Shown: positions 14,804 to 23,212 of the stretch, piece by piece
Numbering within the stretch: the first letter of the stretch is position 1
Layout of the letters: each line of letters opens with the position of its first letter
Origin: GWA2-66-18 sp964537395
GTDB taxonomy: Bacteria; Elusimicrobiota; Elusimicrobia; UBA1565; UBA9628
NCBI GenBank assembly: GCA_964537395.1
Contig: CAZIBN010000036.1
Coordinates: 1 to 35,423, forward strand
DNA length: 35,423 bases
Direction of reading: 5' to 3'
Program-made: the position numbers and the translations under genes
The notes under the pieces: generated by a model
The model's database searches: none
Seen by the model: only the letters and a program-made list of their open reading frames with translations
Told to the model about the DNA's origin: nothing

Positions 14804-16825
14804 ATGATCAAGAATATGGTGTCAGGTTGGCTCACGCTCGGCCGCGACCGCAAGCCCGTCGATCTTCTTGACAGCATCCGTCCGGGCCCCCGCCTCGCTT
14901 CCTCTAAAGAGACTCCCGAGCGCCTGAGCGACGCGATCCTTCGTTCCCAGGAAGCGCTGCTGCGCATGCAGAACCAGGAGGACGGCTACTGGTGCGGCCC
15001 CATCTTCGGCGACACCACGATCGATTCCGACACGATCATGCTCCTGAATTTCCTCGGCCGAGGAACCTCGGTCAAGGTCCGCCGCCTGGCCAACCATATC
15101 CTCAATAAGCAGAATCCCGACGGCGGGTGGCCGATCTACGACAACGGCCCCTCCGAGATCTCCGCGACGGTCAAGGGCTACTGGGCGCTGAAGTTCGCCG
15201 GCCACTCCCCCAATGAGCCCCGCCTCGAAGCCGCACGCAAGCGCATCAAGGCCCTGGGCGGCGTGCACAAGGCCAACTCCTACACCAAATTCTATCTCGC
15301 CCTCTTCGGCCAATATGACTGGCGCGGCATCCCCTCGATCCCGCCCGAGATCATGCTGTTCCCGAAGTGGTTCTACTTCAACCTGTACGAGATGTCGGCG
15401 TGGACGCGCCCGATCGTCGTCCCGTTGTCGATCGTCTGGGCGTTCCAGCCCGCGATCCCGTGCCCCCCGCACGCGACCGTCGACGAACTGTTCCCCGACT
15501 CGCGCCGCCACATTCCGCTGCGCGACGCGGTTCCCCCGCACTCCTTCGTCTCGTGGACGACCTTCTTCCTCGTCTGGGACTCGTTCCTCAAGGGCATGGA
15601 AGGCCGCGGCGGCCACTGGATCCGCGTCTGGGCCCTGCGCCTGGCCGAGGACTGGATCCTCGAGCGTCTCCAAGATTCCGACGGCCCCGGCGCCATCTTC
15701 CCCCCGATCGTCAACGCGATCATGGCGATGAAGTGCCTCGGCTACCCCGACACGGACCCCCGCCTCGTCGCCCTGCAGCAGGAGCTCGACCGCCTCGAGG
15801 TCCCGTCCGAGGACTCCACGCGCTACCAGCCCTCGCGCTCCCCCGTCTGGGACACCGCGATCACGATGATCGCGCTCGCCGAGTCCGGCCTCGACCGCTC
15901 GCACCCCGCGCTCGTCCAAGCCGCCCAATGGACCATTTCTAAAGAGATCAAGATCCGCGGGGATTGGTCGGTCACCAATCCCAACGGCCCGACGGGCGGC
16001 TGGCACTTCCAGTTCAACAACCCGTTCTACCCCGACGTCGACGACACCGCGATGGTGCTGCTCGCCCTGCGCCACGTGCATCTCGAGGAGCCCAACGCCC
16101 AGATCCGCGAGAAGTCCTTCCTGCGCGGCCTGAACTGGCTCATGAGCATGCAGTCCGTCACGGGCGGCTTCGCGGCCTTCGACAAGGAGAACACGAAGGT
16201 CGTCCTTGAGGCGATCCCCTTCGCCGACCACAACGCGATGATCGACCCGCCCACGAGCGACATCACCGCGCGCGTGCTCGAGCTCCTCGGTTACTGCGGC
16301 TACGACGCGTCCTACCCCGCCGCCGCCAAGGCGATCAAGTTCGTCAAGGCCGAGCAGGAAACCGACGGCTCCTGGTACGGCCGCTGGTGCGTCAACTACA
16401 TCTACGGCACCTGGCAGTCTCTGCGCGGCCTCGCCGCGATCGGCGAGAACATGAACCAGCCTTATGCCCGCCGCGCCGCGTCGTGGCTGAAGTCCGTTCA
16501 GCTTCCGAGCGGCGGCTGGGGCGAGACCTGCGAGACCTACTCCGATCCGTCGCTCAAGGGCAAGGGCCCGGCCACGCCGACGCAGACCGCGTGGGCGATC
16601 ATGTCCCTGATGGCCGTCGGCGACTACGGCCCCGAGCTCAAGCGCGGCGTCGAGCATCTGCTCTCCACCCAACGCCCGGACGGCACCTGGGACGAGACCG
16701 AGTTCACCGGCACGGGCTTCCCCAAGGTGTACTACCTCGAGTACACGATGTACCGCAACAACTTCCCGCTTCAGGCGTTGGGCGTCTATCGCAAGGCCCT
16801 CGCCCAGGGCCTCGCCCGCGCGTAA
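14804..16825 (+). CDS. shc: Squalene-hopene cyclase
   Basis: Cyclises squalene to hopene/hopanol, the committed step of hopanoid synthesis, as a monotopic inner-membrane enzyme. From ATG 14804 the protein has 673 residues, normal for the family. The catalytic DVDD motif is at 411-414 in FYPDVDDTAM. Several QW-type repeats are visible: QEDGYWCG, QNPDGGWPIY, QETDGSWYGRW, LPSGGWGE and QRPDGTWDE. A C-terminal GTGFPKVYYLEYTMYR segment is typical. Start options are 14738, 14795, 14804 and 14816; the first lies inside the palindromic repeat and is rejected, and none has a good Shine-Dalgarno. The promoter spacing favours 14804. It is followed 19 nt later by hpnH. Confidence 0.95.
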   Translation: MIKNMVSGWLTLGRDRKPVDLLDSIRPGPRLASSKETPERLSDAILRSQEALLRMQNQEDGYWCGPIFGDTTIDSDTIMLLNFLGRGTSVKVRRLANHILNKQNPDGGWPIYDNGPSEISATVKGYWALKFAGHSPNEPRLEAARKRIKALGGVHKANSYTKFYLALFGQYDWRGIPSIPPEIMLFPKWFYFNLYEMSAWTRPIVVPLSIVWAFQPAIPCPPHATVDELFPDSRRHIPLRDAVPPHSFVSWTTFFLVWDSFLKGMEGRGGHWIRVWALRLAEDWILERLQDSDGPGAIFPPIVNAIMAMKCLGYPDTDPRLVALQQELDRLEVPSEDSTRYQPSRSPVWDTAITMIALAESGLDRSHPALVQAAQWTISKEIKIRGDWSVTNPNGPTGGWHFQFNNPFYPDVDDTAMVLLALRHVHLEEPNAQIREKSFLRGLNWLMSMQSVTGGFAAFDKENTKVVLEAIPFADHNAMIDPPTSDITARVLELLGYCGYDASYPAAAKAIKFVKAEQETDGSWYGRWCVNYIYGTWQSLRGLAAIGENMNQPYARRAASWLKSVQLPSGGWGETCETYSDPSLKGKGPATPTQTAWAIMSLMAVGDYGPELKRGVEHLLSTQRPDGTWDETEFTGTGFPKVYYLEYTMYRNNFPLQALGVYRKALAQGLARA

Positions 16826-16844
16826 TTTCAGGAGACAATAAATA

Positions 16845-17960
16845 ATGGCCATGTCCATGCAGGCTCAGCTGTCCGTTTTCAAGTACCTCGTCACGCAGAA
16901 GATGAAGGGCGTCGAAAAATATCCGCTCGTCATGATGCTCGAGCCCCTGTTCGCCTGCAACCTCGAGTGCGCCGGCTGCGGCAAGATCCAGTACCCCACC
17001 GACATCCTGCGCAAGCGCATGACGCCCCAGGAAGTCTTCGACGCCGTCGAAGAGTGCGGCGCCCCCATCGTCTCCATCGCCGGCGGCGAGCCCTTGATCC
17101 ACCCCGAGATCCAGCAGATCGTCGACGGCCTCATCGAGCGCAAGAAGCCCGTCTACCTCTGCACCAACGCGATCCTGCTCGAGAAGAACATCCACAAGTT
17201 CAAGCCCTCCCCCTACCTCATCTTCTCCGTCCATCTCGACGGCGTCGAAAAAACGCACGACCGCATGGTCTGCCAGCAGGGCGTGTACAAGACCGCGATC
17301 TCGGCCATCAAGCTCGCCAAGAAGCTGGGCTTCTGCGTGATGACGAACTCGACCATCTTCCAGGGCGAGTCCGCCGATGAGTTCCGCCAGTTCTTCGACG
17401 AAAACATGGCCATGGGCCTCGACGGCATGATGATCTCCCCCGGCTACGCGTATGAAAAAGCCCCGGAGCAGCAGCTCTTCCTTAAGCAAGAGCAGTCCAA
17501 GGCCTGGTTCAAAGAAGCGCTCAAGGACTGGCGCACGAAGGGCTGGGCGTTCAATCACTCGCCCTTTTATATGGACTTCCTCGAGGGCAAGCGCACCTAC
17601 GAGTGCACGCCCTGGGGCAACCCCCTGCGCAACGTGTTCGGCTGGCAGCGCCCGTGCTACCTCATGAACGAGGGCGGCTACGCCAAGACCTACGGAGAGC
17701 TTCTCTCGACGACCGACTGGTCTAAGTACGGCCACGCGTCCGGCAACCCGAAGTGCCTCAACTGCATGACGCATTGCGGCTTCGAGCCCACCTCGGTCGC
17801 CGACTCCTTCTCGAGCATCTCTAAATTCTTCGAGATGGTCGCCGACTTCGCGTCCATCAAGGCCCCGAAGAAGGTCGCGCTCTCCTACGACCGCACCGGC
17901 ACCTACGAGGAAGTCCTCGCCAAGGCCGAGCCGAAGGAAACGGCGGGATCGAAGCACTAG
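16845..17960 (+). CDS. hpnH: Radical SAM adenosylhopane synthase HpnH
   Basis: Joins the 5'-deoxyadenosyl group of SAM to the hopene side chain to give adenosylhopane, the first step of extended hopanoid synthesis. The 371-residue protein carries the radical SAM [4Fe-4S] motif CNLECAGC (Cys 38, 42, 45) after the family-typical YPLVMMLEPLF. A GGEP-type SAM segment (SIAGGEPLIHPE) comes next, and a C-terminal Cys-containing region (CLNCMTHCGFEP) matches HpnH. AGGAG lies 10 nt before the ATG. It directly follows shc. Confidence 0.95.
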   Translation: MAMSMQAQLSVFKYLVTQKMKGVEKYPLVMMLEPLFACNLECAGCGKIQYPTDILRKRMTPQEVFDAVEECGAPIVSIAGGEPLIHPEIQQIVDGLIERKKPVYLCTNAILLEKNIHKFKPSPYLIFSVHLDGVEKTHDRMVCQQGVYKTAISAIKLAKKLGFCVMTNSTIFQGESADEFRQFFDENMAMGLDGMMISPGYAYEKAPEQQLFLKQEQSKAWFKEALKDWRTKGWAFNHSPFYMDFLEGKRTYECTPWGNPLRNVFGWQRPCYLMNEGGYAKTYGELLSTTDWSKYGHASGNPKCLNCMTHCGFEPTSVADSFSSISKFFEMVADFASIKAPKKVALSYDRTGTYEEVLAKAEPKETAGSKH

Positions 17961-18017
17961 GATGAGCTTGGCCGGCCGAGCGGCACGCCCGGCGCCAGGC
18001 ACCATGTCCCCGCGCTC

Positions 18018-18035
18018 TGTCTATTTTTATAGACA
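18018..18035. repeat. Short perfect inverted repeat between hpnH and hpnA
   Basis: TGTCTAT-TTTT-ATAGACA, a 7-bp palindrome around a T4 loop, lies in the 114-nt gap after hpnH. It could be an operator-like site, or a weak hairpin; the RNA stem would be A/U-rich and it has no proper U-tract, so it is a poor terminator. Confidence 0.4.
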
Positions 18036-18074
18036 ATCCTTCCCGGGCACGACCATTCCGGAGGCGCGGCTCTA

Positions 18075-19085
18075 GTGGATTCGGCTTTTCTCACCGGCGG
18101 GACCGGCTTCGTGGGCGCCAGCCTCGTCCGCCTATTGCTCAAGCAGGGGCTCAAGGTGAAGGCTCTAGCCCGTAAAGGCAGCGACCGGCAGAACCTTTCC
18201 GGGCTCGATGTCGAGATCGTCGAGGGCGGCCTGACGGATAAGGCCGCGATCGAGGAAGGCGTCAAAGGCTGCCGGTTCGTGTTCCATGTCGCGGCCGACT
18301 ATCGCATCTGGATTCCCAACCCCGACGATATGTACCGCGCCAACGTCGAGGGCACGGAGATCGTCCTGCGCGCGGCGGCCAAGGCCGGCGCCGAGCGGAT
18401 CGTGCACTGCTCCTCGGTCGCGGCGGTGAAGGTGCCCGACGACCACACTCCCGTCGATGAGACCAGCGAGTACGGCTCCCTCGACGAGATCGTCGGCCAC
18501 TATAAAAAATCCAAGTTTCAGGCCGACGTCCTGGCCCGGCGCCTTGGGAAGGAAGGACTGCCGGTCGTGATCGTCAACCCGGCCGCGCCCATCGGCGCCT
18601 ACGACATCAAGCCCACGCCGACGGGTAAAATGGTTGTGGACTTTTTGAACGGACGAATTCCGTCATACATCGACACCGGTTTGAACATCGTTCATGTCGA
18701 GGACGTCGCGATGGGCCACTGGCTCGCGGCGCAGAAGGGCCGCATCGGCGAGCGCTACATCCTCGGCGGCGAGAACCTCACGCTCAAGCAGGTCCTCGAT
18801 CTTCTGGCCGAAGTGTCCGGCCTTCCCGGCCCCAAGTTCAAGACGCCCTACGCGATCGCCTACGCCTTCGGCGCCGTGGACACCGCGATCGCCGTGCTGC
18901 GCGGCACGACCCCGATGGCGCCGCTCGACGCGATCAAGATGGCCAAGCACTACATGTGGTTCTCATCGGAGAAGGCGAAGAAGGAGCTCGGCTTCGCTCC
19001 CCGCCCCGCCAAGGTCGCGCTGAATGACGCCGTGGTGTGGTACCTCGCCAACGGCTACGCGAAGAGGGCCGCCGCATCGGCGTAA
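18075..19085 (+). CDS. hpnA: Hopanoid-associated NAD(P)-dependent sugar epimerase HpnA
   Basis: Extended short-chain dehydrogenase/epimerase of 336 residues. The N-terminal nucleotide site TGGTGFVG is at about 7-14. The catalytic signature consists of a Ser pair (CSS, about 112-114) and Tyr143-x3-Lys147 (YKKSK). The family is recurrently found in hopanoid operons and is thought to act on the polar head group, although its exact reaction is not established. The start is GTG with GGAGG 10 nt upstream (18060-18064). It follows hpnH by 114 nt. Other extended SDRs (dihydroflavonol reductase-like) look similar; context decides the name. Confidence 0.85.
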   Translation: MDSAFLTGGTGFVGASLVRLLLKQGLKVKALARKGSDRQNLSGLDVEIVEGGLTDKAAIEEGVKGCRFVFHVAADYRIWIPNPDDMYRANVEGTEIVLRAAAKAGAERIVHCSSVAAVKVPDDHTPVDETSEYGSLDEIVGHYKKSKFQADVLARRLGKEGLPVVIVNPAAPIGAYDIKPTPTGKMVVDFLNGRIPSYIDTGLNIVHVEDVAMGHWLAAQKGRIGERYILGGENLTLKQVLDLLAEVSGLPGPKFKTPYAIAYAFGAVDTAIAVLRGTTPMAPLDAIKMAKHYMWFSSEKAKKELGFAPRPAKVALNDAVVWYLANGYAKRAAASA

Positions 19086-19125
19086 GGCTTCGCCCAGTCG
19101 GGCCTACCACGTCTGGGTATAAAGA

Positions 19126-19264
19126 CCCTCGATGAAGGGGACGTTCAAAGTTATCATACCTGCAGTCACTCTGTAGCTCGGGGAATTGGCCCCGGGGTAT
19201 CCACGGCCCGGCCGTAACCGGGCGAGTCCAGGGAAGCGATCACAAGTCGCTTCTCATTTTTTTT
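19126..19264 (+). ncRNA. Candidate structured RNA/leader with four or more hairpins and terminator
   Basis: The 177-nt gap after hpnA folds into consecutive hairpins: CCCT/AGGG (19126-19139); CTGCAG/CTGTAG (19160-19165/19171-19176, one G-U); CGGGG/CCCCG (19179-19183/19190-19194); CCCGG/CCGGG (19207-19211/19218-19222); and AAGCGA/TCGCTT followed by eight T (19234-19264). An alternative stem ACGGC/GCCGT (19203-19207/19211-19215) excludes the fourth hairpin. TATAAA at 19118-19123 could start it. The terminator ends 3 nt before the ribosome site of the next gene, the layout of an attenuated leader. No known riboswitch consensus is recognised. A plain chain of terminator hairpins is the alternative. 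Confidence 0.4.
19234..19264 (+). terminator. Intrinsic terminator before the metalloprotease pair
   Basis: 6-bp stem AAGCGA/TCGCTT with a 7-nt loop, then CTCA and eight consecutive T (19257-19264). This is the clearest intrinsic terminator in the window. It would end hpnA-side transcription or act as an attenuator for the gene at 19284. Confidence 0.7.
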
Positions 19265-19283
19265 GTACGGAGTACTATTGACT

Positions 19284-20072
19284 ATGTACATTCGATCATT
19301 TTCCCTCCTGACTGCCCTACTCCTGAGCGCGCGGCCTTGCTTCGCCGGGTCCAAACCTGCCGCGCAGGTCAGAGCCGCCAAAGGGCCGGTCCAGCTGACG
19401 TTGAGCCTGAACAAGACGGTCATTAAAGCTGGGAAGTCCGTCTGGTACAAGCTCGAGATGAAGAACATCGGCGACAGGAAGATCCGCGTGGAAGGAATGG
19501 TCTTTCGAGACCCGTGGGCCATGCATGAGAATTGCGTTTCCAAGCATGACATCTATCTCCAGGTGCTCAACGCGAAAGGCGCCTCCTTGGTGCCGCAGCG
19601 GGGCGCCGGCCGCGTCCGCTTCGACTATGAAACCGAGGATGGAAGGCTCCTCCCGAAGGACCAGCGCGAACGCGACGCCTTTGAGGCGGCTTTGGAAAAG
19701 AAGGGCCTTTCGGAGCAGGAACGGCACATCGCCATGATCCGGTGGGACCGGGACTTCGACGATCGCAAGCAGACCGAGGAATTGCAGGACCCGGCAAAGC
19801 AGCAGTGGCTGGCGCCCGGCGCTTCGACGACGACGATCGCCTGGGCCTATCACGATCCCGACGAATACGCCGATCCTGCCGACGAAGAGGCCCAGGTCGG
19901 GGATTACACCCAGCTGTGGACGTACCTCTTATTGAGGCCAGGCCGATATCGCATTCGAGCCGTCTACGACCAGGAGAAGCTCATCGCCGAGAGGCAGAAG
20001 CCCGGCGGCCCGCGAGAACGCTGGCAGGTCAAATTCAAAACCCCCTACATCGACTTCGAGGTGATTCCATGA
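19284..20072 (+). CDS. Secreted all-beta protein, partner gene of a metalloprotease
   Basis: A 262-residue protein with a signal peptide (about 1-22, MYIRSFSLLTALLLSARPCFA) and no recognised name. Residues about 34-115 read as an Ig-like beta sandwich: QLTLSLNKTVIKAGKSVWYK then LEMKNIGDRKIRVEG. This pattern is seen in BsuPI-type inhibitor and similar extracellular beta domains. The C-terminal part ends in a strand-rich RPGRYRIRAVYDQEK segment that repeats the motif of such domains. The start is ATG 19284 with CGGAG about 12 nt upstream; TTG 19263 is possible but inside the terminator T-tract. Its stop overlaps the start of the next gene (ATGA). Codon use is less GC-rich than in the flanking hopanoid genes, hinting at separate origin. 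Confidence 0.7.
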   Translation: MYIRSFSLLTALLLSARPCFAGSKPAAQVRAAKGPVQLTLSLNKTVIKAGKSVWYKLEMKNIGDRKIRVEGMVFRDPWAMHENCVSKHDIYLQVLNAKGASLVPQRGAGRVRFDYETEDGRLLPKDQRERDAFEAALEKKGLSEQERHIAMIRWDRDFDDRKQTEELQDPAKQQWLAPGASTTTIAWAYHDPDEYADPADEEAQVGDYTQLWTYLLLRPGRYRIRAVYDQEKLIAERQKPGGPRERWQVKFKTPYIDFEVIP

Positions 20073-21502
20073 AAAGCGCGTTCGCGGCCATTCTCCTCTG
20101 CTGGTCCGTCCAGGACGCCGCCGCTTTTCAGCGGCCGAAGGACAAGGACCTCGCGGAAATCCGGGAGCAGTTGGATGCGGCGAATGACAAGACATTGGAC
20201 CGCGCTCAGCGAAATGACGCCCGTGAGAAGGCCCTTTGGCTTACGATTCGCGCCTATGACATCCTGAGTTTCCAATACGGCGGCCCCGTGTTCCCTACGC
20301 GCACCAGCGTGCTTCGCAGCCCGCAAAACGGGAAAAAGATCTCGTTTATCCCGGTCGTGGCCGCCGTCGGCAGCTACGCCATTCAAAATGAGATAGGCCG
20401 TCGTCGGGGAACGGAAACGTTGGGCATTGAGGAAAGCGGCAACTTCGCGTCGGACGGCGTCGCGCGCATTTTCCCATCCGCCTTCTCGAATCCCAGCGCT
20501 CTGGCCTCAACGATTCTTCATGAGCTTATGCATTTTCGCCAGGCCACGACGCCCGGAGTGGGCGACGTTTTGACGCCCGGGGAATTCGAGGTCGAGGCAT
20601 ACGACGCTCAGCTGGCGGATACCGAAGCCGGATTCTTCCCCTTTACGGACGTGGAACTGGACGCCGAAAAGGCCTATTTGAAGAAGAACCTCAAGAAAAA
20701 AAAGGCCCAGGCCGTGAAGGAGCGAGCTCAAGTCAATCGGTCCCGCGGGGTGCCCATAGATGGATACAGCGTGGCGTCGCTTCGCGCGGACGCAATCAAG
20801 GAGCTCGCGGATAAAGCTCGCCGCCAAGTCCAAATCGCGAACAAGGACCATGATGCGCGTCTGAGGATTACCCTGCTCGATATCGCCCTTCGCTCCTGCG
20901 ACGGGCCGGGAACCATTTCCCAGTCCGAGTTGAACGGCATCCCTCAGCCTCACTCGCCGTTTTTCGCGAATGATGCCCCGCGACCCGAAGGGCTCGAAGA
21001 ATGCGCTCAGGTATACGATTATCTTGCCGGCGGAGGCAGGGATAACGCTGAGCTGAGAAGGGTTTCGGTTCGTCCTGCCGTCCCGGCCGAGATACGTCCT
21101 TATGTTCCTCCGGCTCCGGCAACCCCGGCCGCCCCCCTAAACATCCAGTTTCCCTTTTCCGGGAGCCTTCCTAGGTTCAAAGATTACGCAGTAGCGGCCT
21201 GCGGCACGCTCGACAAGGTTCCCGTCAACACGAGATTAACCCTCCCGAGCTACCCTTACCGTTTCGAGTCCGACAGGGACACCCTGATCGTCAACGAGCT
21301 GTCGGCGAATCTTGGCCAGTGCGAGCGGCAACTGTTCGGTCTCTTGATCGACTACATCCGCTCCGGGAGAGGCTCTGAAATCACCGCGGAATGGTCTCAG
21401 GCCGCCGCCGCCCGGTTTCGGCCCGCGCCAGCTTATCAGCCGCCTTATTACGACCCCTGCAGAGCCAACGGCAACAAGAACTGCCCTCCTTTGGAGCACT
21501 AA
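20069..21502 (+). CDS. Secreted HExxH zinc metalloprotease-like protein
   Basis: 477 residues, translationally coupled to the upstream beta protein (4-nt overlap). A signal peptide (about 1-19) precedes a helical region, then the zinc motif HELMH at 151-155 in STILHELMHFRQ. About 20 residues later comes an acidic EVEAYD segment (174-179) that can supply the third ligand, giving a gluzincin-like layout. A lysine-rich helix (about 200-225) and an Ala/Pro-rich linker (about 345-375) follow, with a Cys-containing C-terminal region (cysteines around residues 390, 430 and near the end). No named family is recognised. The active-site pattern is seen directly; proteolysis is inferred. The rarer A/T-ending codons match the upstream gene and differ from the hopanoid genes. 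Confidence 0.75.
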   Translation: MKSAFAAILLCWSVQDAAAFQRPKDKDLAEIREQLDAANDKTLDRAQRNDAREKALWLTIRAYDILSFQYGGPVFPTRTSVLRSPQNGKKISFIPVVAAVGSYAIQNEIGRRRGTETLGIEESGNFASDGVARIFPSAFSNPSALASTILHELMHFRQATTPGVGDVLTPGEFEVEAYDAQLADTEAGFFPFTDVELDAEKAYLKKNLKKKKAQAVKERAQVNRSRGVPIDGYSVASLRADAIKELADKARRQVQIANKDHDARLRITLLDIALRSCDGPGTISQSELNGIPQPHSPFFANDAPRPEGLEECAQVYDYLAGGGRDNAELRRVSVRPAVPAEIRPYVPPAPATPAAPLNIQFPFSGSLPRFKDYAVAACGTLDKVPVNTRLTLPSYPYRFESDRDTLIVNELSANLGQCERQLFGLLIDYIRSGRGSEITAEWSQAAAARFRPAPAYQPPYYDPCRANGNKNCPPLEH

Positions 21503-21536
21503 GCTCAATAAAGCGTGTGCACGAGAGCCGGGAAAA

Positions 21537-21545
21537 TGGGATAAT
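21537..21545 (+). promoter_or_regulatory. Extended -10 promoter of hpnG-like gene
   Basis: TGGGATAAT is GATAAT (5 of 6) with an extended-10 TG. It ends 9 nt before the ATG at 21555. No Shine-Dalgarno lies between. The arrangement resembles shc at 14788-14804 and suggests a very short or absent leader. Confidence 0.45.
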
Positions 21546-21554
21546 CTACCGTGC

Positions 21555-22301
21555 ATGACTGACGACAGGACCAACCCCTCGAATACCGTGCTGGAAGACC
21601 CGGAAAACGCTCCACGCGCCCCCCTCCCGAAGGCCCCGATTCTCATTACTGCGGCAACGAAGTGGGAAGCGCGTCCGCTGGCTAACGCCCTTAATCTGGA
21701 ACTCGCGGGCGACGACCGCTATGAGGGCGTCGTCGCGGGGCGCCGCGTGGTTCTGCTCAAGACCGGCATCGGGGCTCTGAAGACCACCGACAAGCTGAAC
21801 GGATTGAACGGCAACGAATGGTTGCTCGTTATCAGCGCCGGATTATGCGGGAGCATGCAGAAGGACGTCCGCCACGGAGACGTGATTGCCGACGTCCGCG
21901 AGGTGGAACTGGACTTCGTCGTCCCGCTTAGAGAAACGGCGACAAACCTTAGAACCCCCTTTCACTTTGGGAAGATCTTGCACACGAATATCGTCTTGAA
22001 GCCTGACGCCAAGCTCGCGCTTGGCGTCGAACAGAGAGCGATCGCCTGCGACATGGAAACCGCGGCGGTGCGCCGCTGGACCGACGGTAAGGTCCCCACG
22101 ATTGCAGTGCGCGCGGTCCTCGATGACATCGGCGAAGAGATCTCCGCCGATTATCCCGAGGAAGAAGATGCCTTGTCCCTTGCGCGCTTCGCGCGCGATC
22201 ATGCGGCGTCCCTCCCCTCACTGATCCGCACCGGCTTCCGCTCGGCCCGCGCGATGAAGACTTTATCCACTTTCATAAAGGCGTACTTGGAGACGATTTG
22301 A
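21555..22301 (+). CDS. hpnG: Adenosylhopane nucleosidase/phosphorylase HpnG-like
   Basis: 248-residue member of the nucleoside phosphorylase/MTA-SAH nucleosidase superfamily. It has a Gly-rich SAGLCGSM (94-101) and the purine/ribose-site motif CDMETAAV (Asp166-Met-Glu168) followed by a conserved aspartate in AVLDDIGE. In hopanoid clusters this family (HpnG) removes adenine from adenosylhopane, giving ribosylhopane or its phosphorylated form; presence of shc and hpnH nearby supports that role. A general nucleosidase is the alternative. The first 25 residues are a Pro-rich extension. The stop overlaps the start of ispA. Confidence 0.85.
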   Translation: MTDDRTNPSNTVLEDPENAPRAPLPKAPILITAATKWEARPLANALNLELAGDDRYEGVVAGRRVVLLKTGIGALKTTDKLNGLNGNEWLLVISAGLCGSMQKDVRHGDVIADVREVELDFVVPLRETATNLRTPFHFGKILHTNIVLKPDAKLALGVEQRAIACDMETAAVRRWTDGKVPTIAVRAVLDDIGEEISADYPEEEDALSLARFARDHAASLPSLIRTGFRSARAMKTLSTFIKAYLETI

Positions 22302-23209
22302 ACTCGACTCTCACGCAGGCGATGGAAAAAAATACGGCCATGGTCGATTCATCCATGGAGAAGCTCCTCGCCCCCACCCCCGATCTGCCCGAGTCGATCC
22401 GCAAGGCGATGCGCTACTCGCTGTTCGCCGGCGGCAAGCGCCTTCGCCCCACGCTCGTGCTCGAGGCCGCGGAGTGCTGCGGCCTGAACGCGAAGAAGGC
22501 GCTCAAGACCGCGGCCGCGCTCGAAATGATCCACACCTATTCTCTTATACACGATGACTTGCCGGCGATGGATGACGACGACCTGCGCCGCGGCAAGCCC
22601 ACGAACCACAAGGTGTTCGGCGAGGCGATGGCGATACTTGCCGGTGACGGCCTGCTGACAAAAGCTTTTGAGGCCGCCGCCGAGAATGCCGCTGACTTGA
22701 AGCTCAAGGGCCGCGACACGGCCGAGCTCGTTCGCCTGATCGCCTACGGCGCCGGCGGAGAAGGCATGGTGGGCGGGCAGGTGGCCGACCTCGCCGCCGA
22801 GGGCATGTCGAAGAAAATATCCAAGGCCGCCGCCGCGAAGGTTCTTGAGGCCGTGCATCGCCGCAAGACCGGCGCGCTCATCATCGCCAGCCTCGACGCG
22901 GGCGCGGTGCTCGCCGGGGCCTCGGACGGCAAGCGCGAGGCGCTTCGCTCGTACGGCGCCTGCATCGGCCTCGCCTTCCAGATCGCCGACGACGTCCTCG
23001 ACGTCGTCGGCGACAAGAAGAAGATGGGCAAGCGCGGCAGCGACCGCGACAACGACAAATTGACCTACGCCTCGCTGTACGGCGTGGACGGCGCACGCGC
23101 GAAGGCTCGCGCGCTCGTCGAAATGGCGCACGCGCATCTGAAAGGATTCGGACGCAAGGCCGAGACGCTTCACGAATTGGCCGACTACATCATCGCACGG
23201 GATAAATAA
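22298..23209 (+). CDS. ispA: Polyprenyl diphosphate synthase (farnesyl diphosphate synthase type)
   Basis: Condenses IPP with allylic diphosphates to make the C15 (or C20) precursor for squalene and other isoprenoids. The 303-residue protein carries the first aspartate-rich motif at 86-92 (HDDLPAMDDDD), with the two-residue insertion typical of bacterial FPP/GGPP synthases. The GGKRLRP substrate motif is at 45-51 and the second motif IADDVLD at 229-235. The start is TTG at 22298, overlapping the hpnG stop by 4 nt and preceded at 5 nt by GGAG; ATG 22322 would lose that site. Chain length (FPP or GGPP) cannot be fixed by eye. Confidence 0.92.
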   Translation: MNSTLTQAMEKNTAMVDSSMEKLLAPTPDLPESIRKAMRYSLFAGGKRLRPTLVLEAAECCGLNAKKALKTAAALEMIHTYSLIHDDLPAMDDDDLRRGKPTNHKVFGEAMAILAGDGLLTKAFEAAAENAADLKLKGRDTAELVRLIAYGAGGEGMVGGQVADLAAEGMSKKISKAAAAKVLEAVHRRKTGALIIASLDAGAVLAGASDGKREALRSYGACIGLAFQIADDVLDVVGDKKKMGKRGSDRDNDKLTYASLYGVDGARAKARALVEMAHAHLKGFGRKAETLHELADYIIARDK

Positions 23210-23212
23210 ACC

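Noticed and set aside
14822..18005. Long minus-strand open frames opposite shc and hpnH
   Set aside because: Antisense shadows; the plus strand carries the DVDD and CxxxCxxC proteins.
19160..19264. Small SRP RNA or a known riboswitch
   Set aside because: The conserved SRP domain IV sequence and the common riboswitch cores were looked for by eye and not found.
19742..20068. Upstream extension of the metalloprotease frame
   Set aside because: Lies inside the preceding gene; the ATG at 20069 starts a clear signal peptide and overlaps the previous stop.
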